A stretch of 64,000 nucleotides of DNA from Torymus aiolomorphi (taxonomy: Eukaryota; Arthropoda; Insecta; Hymenoptera; Torymidae): NCBI GenBank assembly GCA_036365515.1, contig CM070873.1, positions 261,241,575 through 261,305,574 of the forward strand, in the 5' to 3' direction. Positions within the stretch are counted from its first letter, which is position 1. The number at the start of each line of letters is the position of its first letter. Below are positions 62,601-64,000 of the stretch, piece after piece. The notes under the pieces were generated by a model. It was not told the origin of the DNA. It did not search any database and worked only from the letters and a program-made list of their open reading frames with translations. The position numbers and the translations under genes are program-made.

Positions 62601-64000
62601 CACTTTTTGATTAATATTTCTACTTTTTAATCAGCCAACGAAAAAAAGTCCTAAAATAACTGACCTTTGGCTAAAGGTAAGCCAAAAACGGTGATCGACC
62701 AGCTTAATTGATGGTACAAGAAATAAGAGAGAGAGAGAGAGAGAGAGCTTCGATTCCCGTTTCGTTAATTAATAAATACTTTACCTCGATTCAGCGAGCT
62801 TCCCGCGCGTTCGCCACACACATATCTGAAAAAACGCACCGCGCAGTTCACCTCACCTCCGACGAAATTCGAAGGGGAAACTCGAAAAGCACCGACGGCC
62901 GCTGCTTCACGCGATTTTTTTTGCTCGCCTTGCGGTTGCGTCGCCGCGACTGCACGTACGTACGTACGTTTACAAAACGAGCGCGAAAAAAGCCACGCCG
63001 GAATCCTTTCACTCGCATACACACATACATACATACGGGCCTTGCAATAAAAACAAAGATGCGAGGGCTTCGATAGAAATTACCTCGATTCATCATTTAA
63101 ATATTAAAGTGCACGAGCGCGCACGACTTTCGTAACGCCGAAAAATAAGAGACCGCCCCGCAATCTTCGCGCAACAAGATCGATAACGCGAATCTTACGA
63201 GGTAGAGAGAGAGAGAGAGAGGACAAAAGAAGAAAAGGAGGAGAAGGAGAGAAGAAGGGAAAAGGACGGGGCAGCATCGCAGTTGCGAAAGCACGAAAGG
63301 GAGCCCAGCGAGTTGAGGAAGGCCACGTAAGGCGAGCGAGCGACGCCTTCTTTTTCGCGACCCGGAAAAGGTAAGCCAGGCCAATATAAATTTGCAAGGC
63401 GTATTTTATGGTTCCGATGCACTTTACCTGGACGACTTTTTTATTTATATGTTTTGCGAGATTTATTTATTGATAAGTTGGGGGGCACCTACGTCATTAA
63501 CGGGATGTTCAAGATTTTTTTTCTATGAATAGGATTCTGGCGTTTCTTTTAATGTAATGGATTTTTTTTACGCTTTGACGTCATACTATATGATATATTT
63601 TTTTGAAGAAATTGAAGTCCAACAGTGACTAATTGGATTTTTTTTCCAATTCCATTTTATAAGAAGCCGAATTTATGCATAATTTCATAAAGGTTTATTC
63701 AACTTTGAGGCTTTCTATATTCTTGTAATTTGCGAGATTTTTAAAGTGCAAGGAAACACAGCGAGGTTTACTTCGTAACTTGTCACGGGGTCAGTGTTTT
63801 CGCATCAATGCTAAGTGGCAGGAGTGCGCGTGAATTTCCATAGATATTCCATACAAAACGTTATACTTAAGGCCTAAAAAGAAGGAGTTTAAATCATTTT
63901 TATCGTGGCGCGCTTCTCAGCCCGCGACAGCGTAGCATCAGCCGCTTAACAGGAGGCAACTATACACTTATCCGGATGTTGGATGCACGCTCGATTACGA
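59672..64000. other. Non-coding stretch to the window end
   Basis: No gene is supported. It contains GA/CT runs at about 61318-61340, 62726-62747 and 63206-63221, and a GTAC run near 62953-62968. AT-rich from about 63430 onward. Open frames are repeat-derived. Confidence 0.5.
62726..62747. repeat. (GA)11 microsatellite
   Basis: GA dinucleotide array of about 22 bp. Confidence 0.9.

Noticed and set aside
1..64000. tRNA, rRNA, CRISPR, operon or prokaryotic features
   Set aside because: I looked for tRNA B-box-like words and for regularly spaced direct repeats with unique spacers and found none; the spliced gene and microsatellites mark the DNA as eukaryotic.

Overview
This is nuclear DNA of a eukaryote and carries mostly non-coding sequence. 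The composition alternates between GC-rich, very CpG-rich stretches packed with short CT/GA, TG/CA, TA and CGCG runs, and AT-rich islands of 0.5-3 kb. Together with palindromic miniature transposons, short introns (77 and 95 bp) and GT-AG splice sites, this suggests an insect, most likely a hymenopteran such as a chalcid parasitoid wasp. That assignment is inference; no ribosomal, mitochondrial or named marker gene is present.

Only one protein-coding gene is well supported. It lies on the minus strand at 18646-20461 in an AT-rich island and has four coding exons, all joined in phase 0. It encodes a predicted secreted, helix-rich protein of 233 residues with six cysteines in an unusual order, which I cannot assign to a family. 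Two weaker coding candidates are a coiled-coil-like exon at 17822-17934 (+) and a possible terminal exon at 41270-41472 (+).

The rest of the recognisable content is palindromic (foldback) mobile elements, none of which encodes a recognisable transposase. They are: three or four members of one TA-flanked MITE group (671-924, 18267-18499, 27232-27504, perhaps 42431-42643); a 669-bp foldback (2038-2706); a 535-bp element with CACAGTG ends and an apparent 5-bp target duplication (11308-11842), resembling non-autonomous Transib elements; a 2.1-kb element with about 670-bp inverted arms (23309-25388), whose right arm is interrupted by a 378-bp TTAA-flanked hairpin (24477-24854); a GCGTAAAGT-rich pair of hairpins (43039-43348); and a small inverted-repeat element (59550-59671).

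The GC-rich stretches in between contain many open frames, but these are low-complexity read-throughs of microsatellites and CpG-rich DNA. I annotate none of them as genes. They may be intergenic or intronic DNA of a large gene whose exons are outside the window or too short to recognise here.
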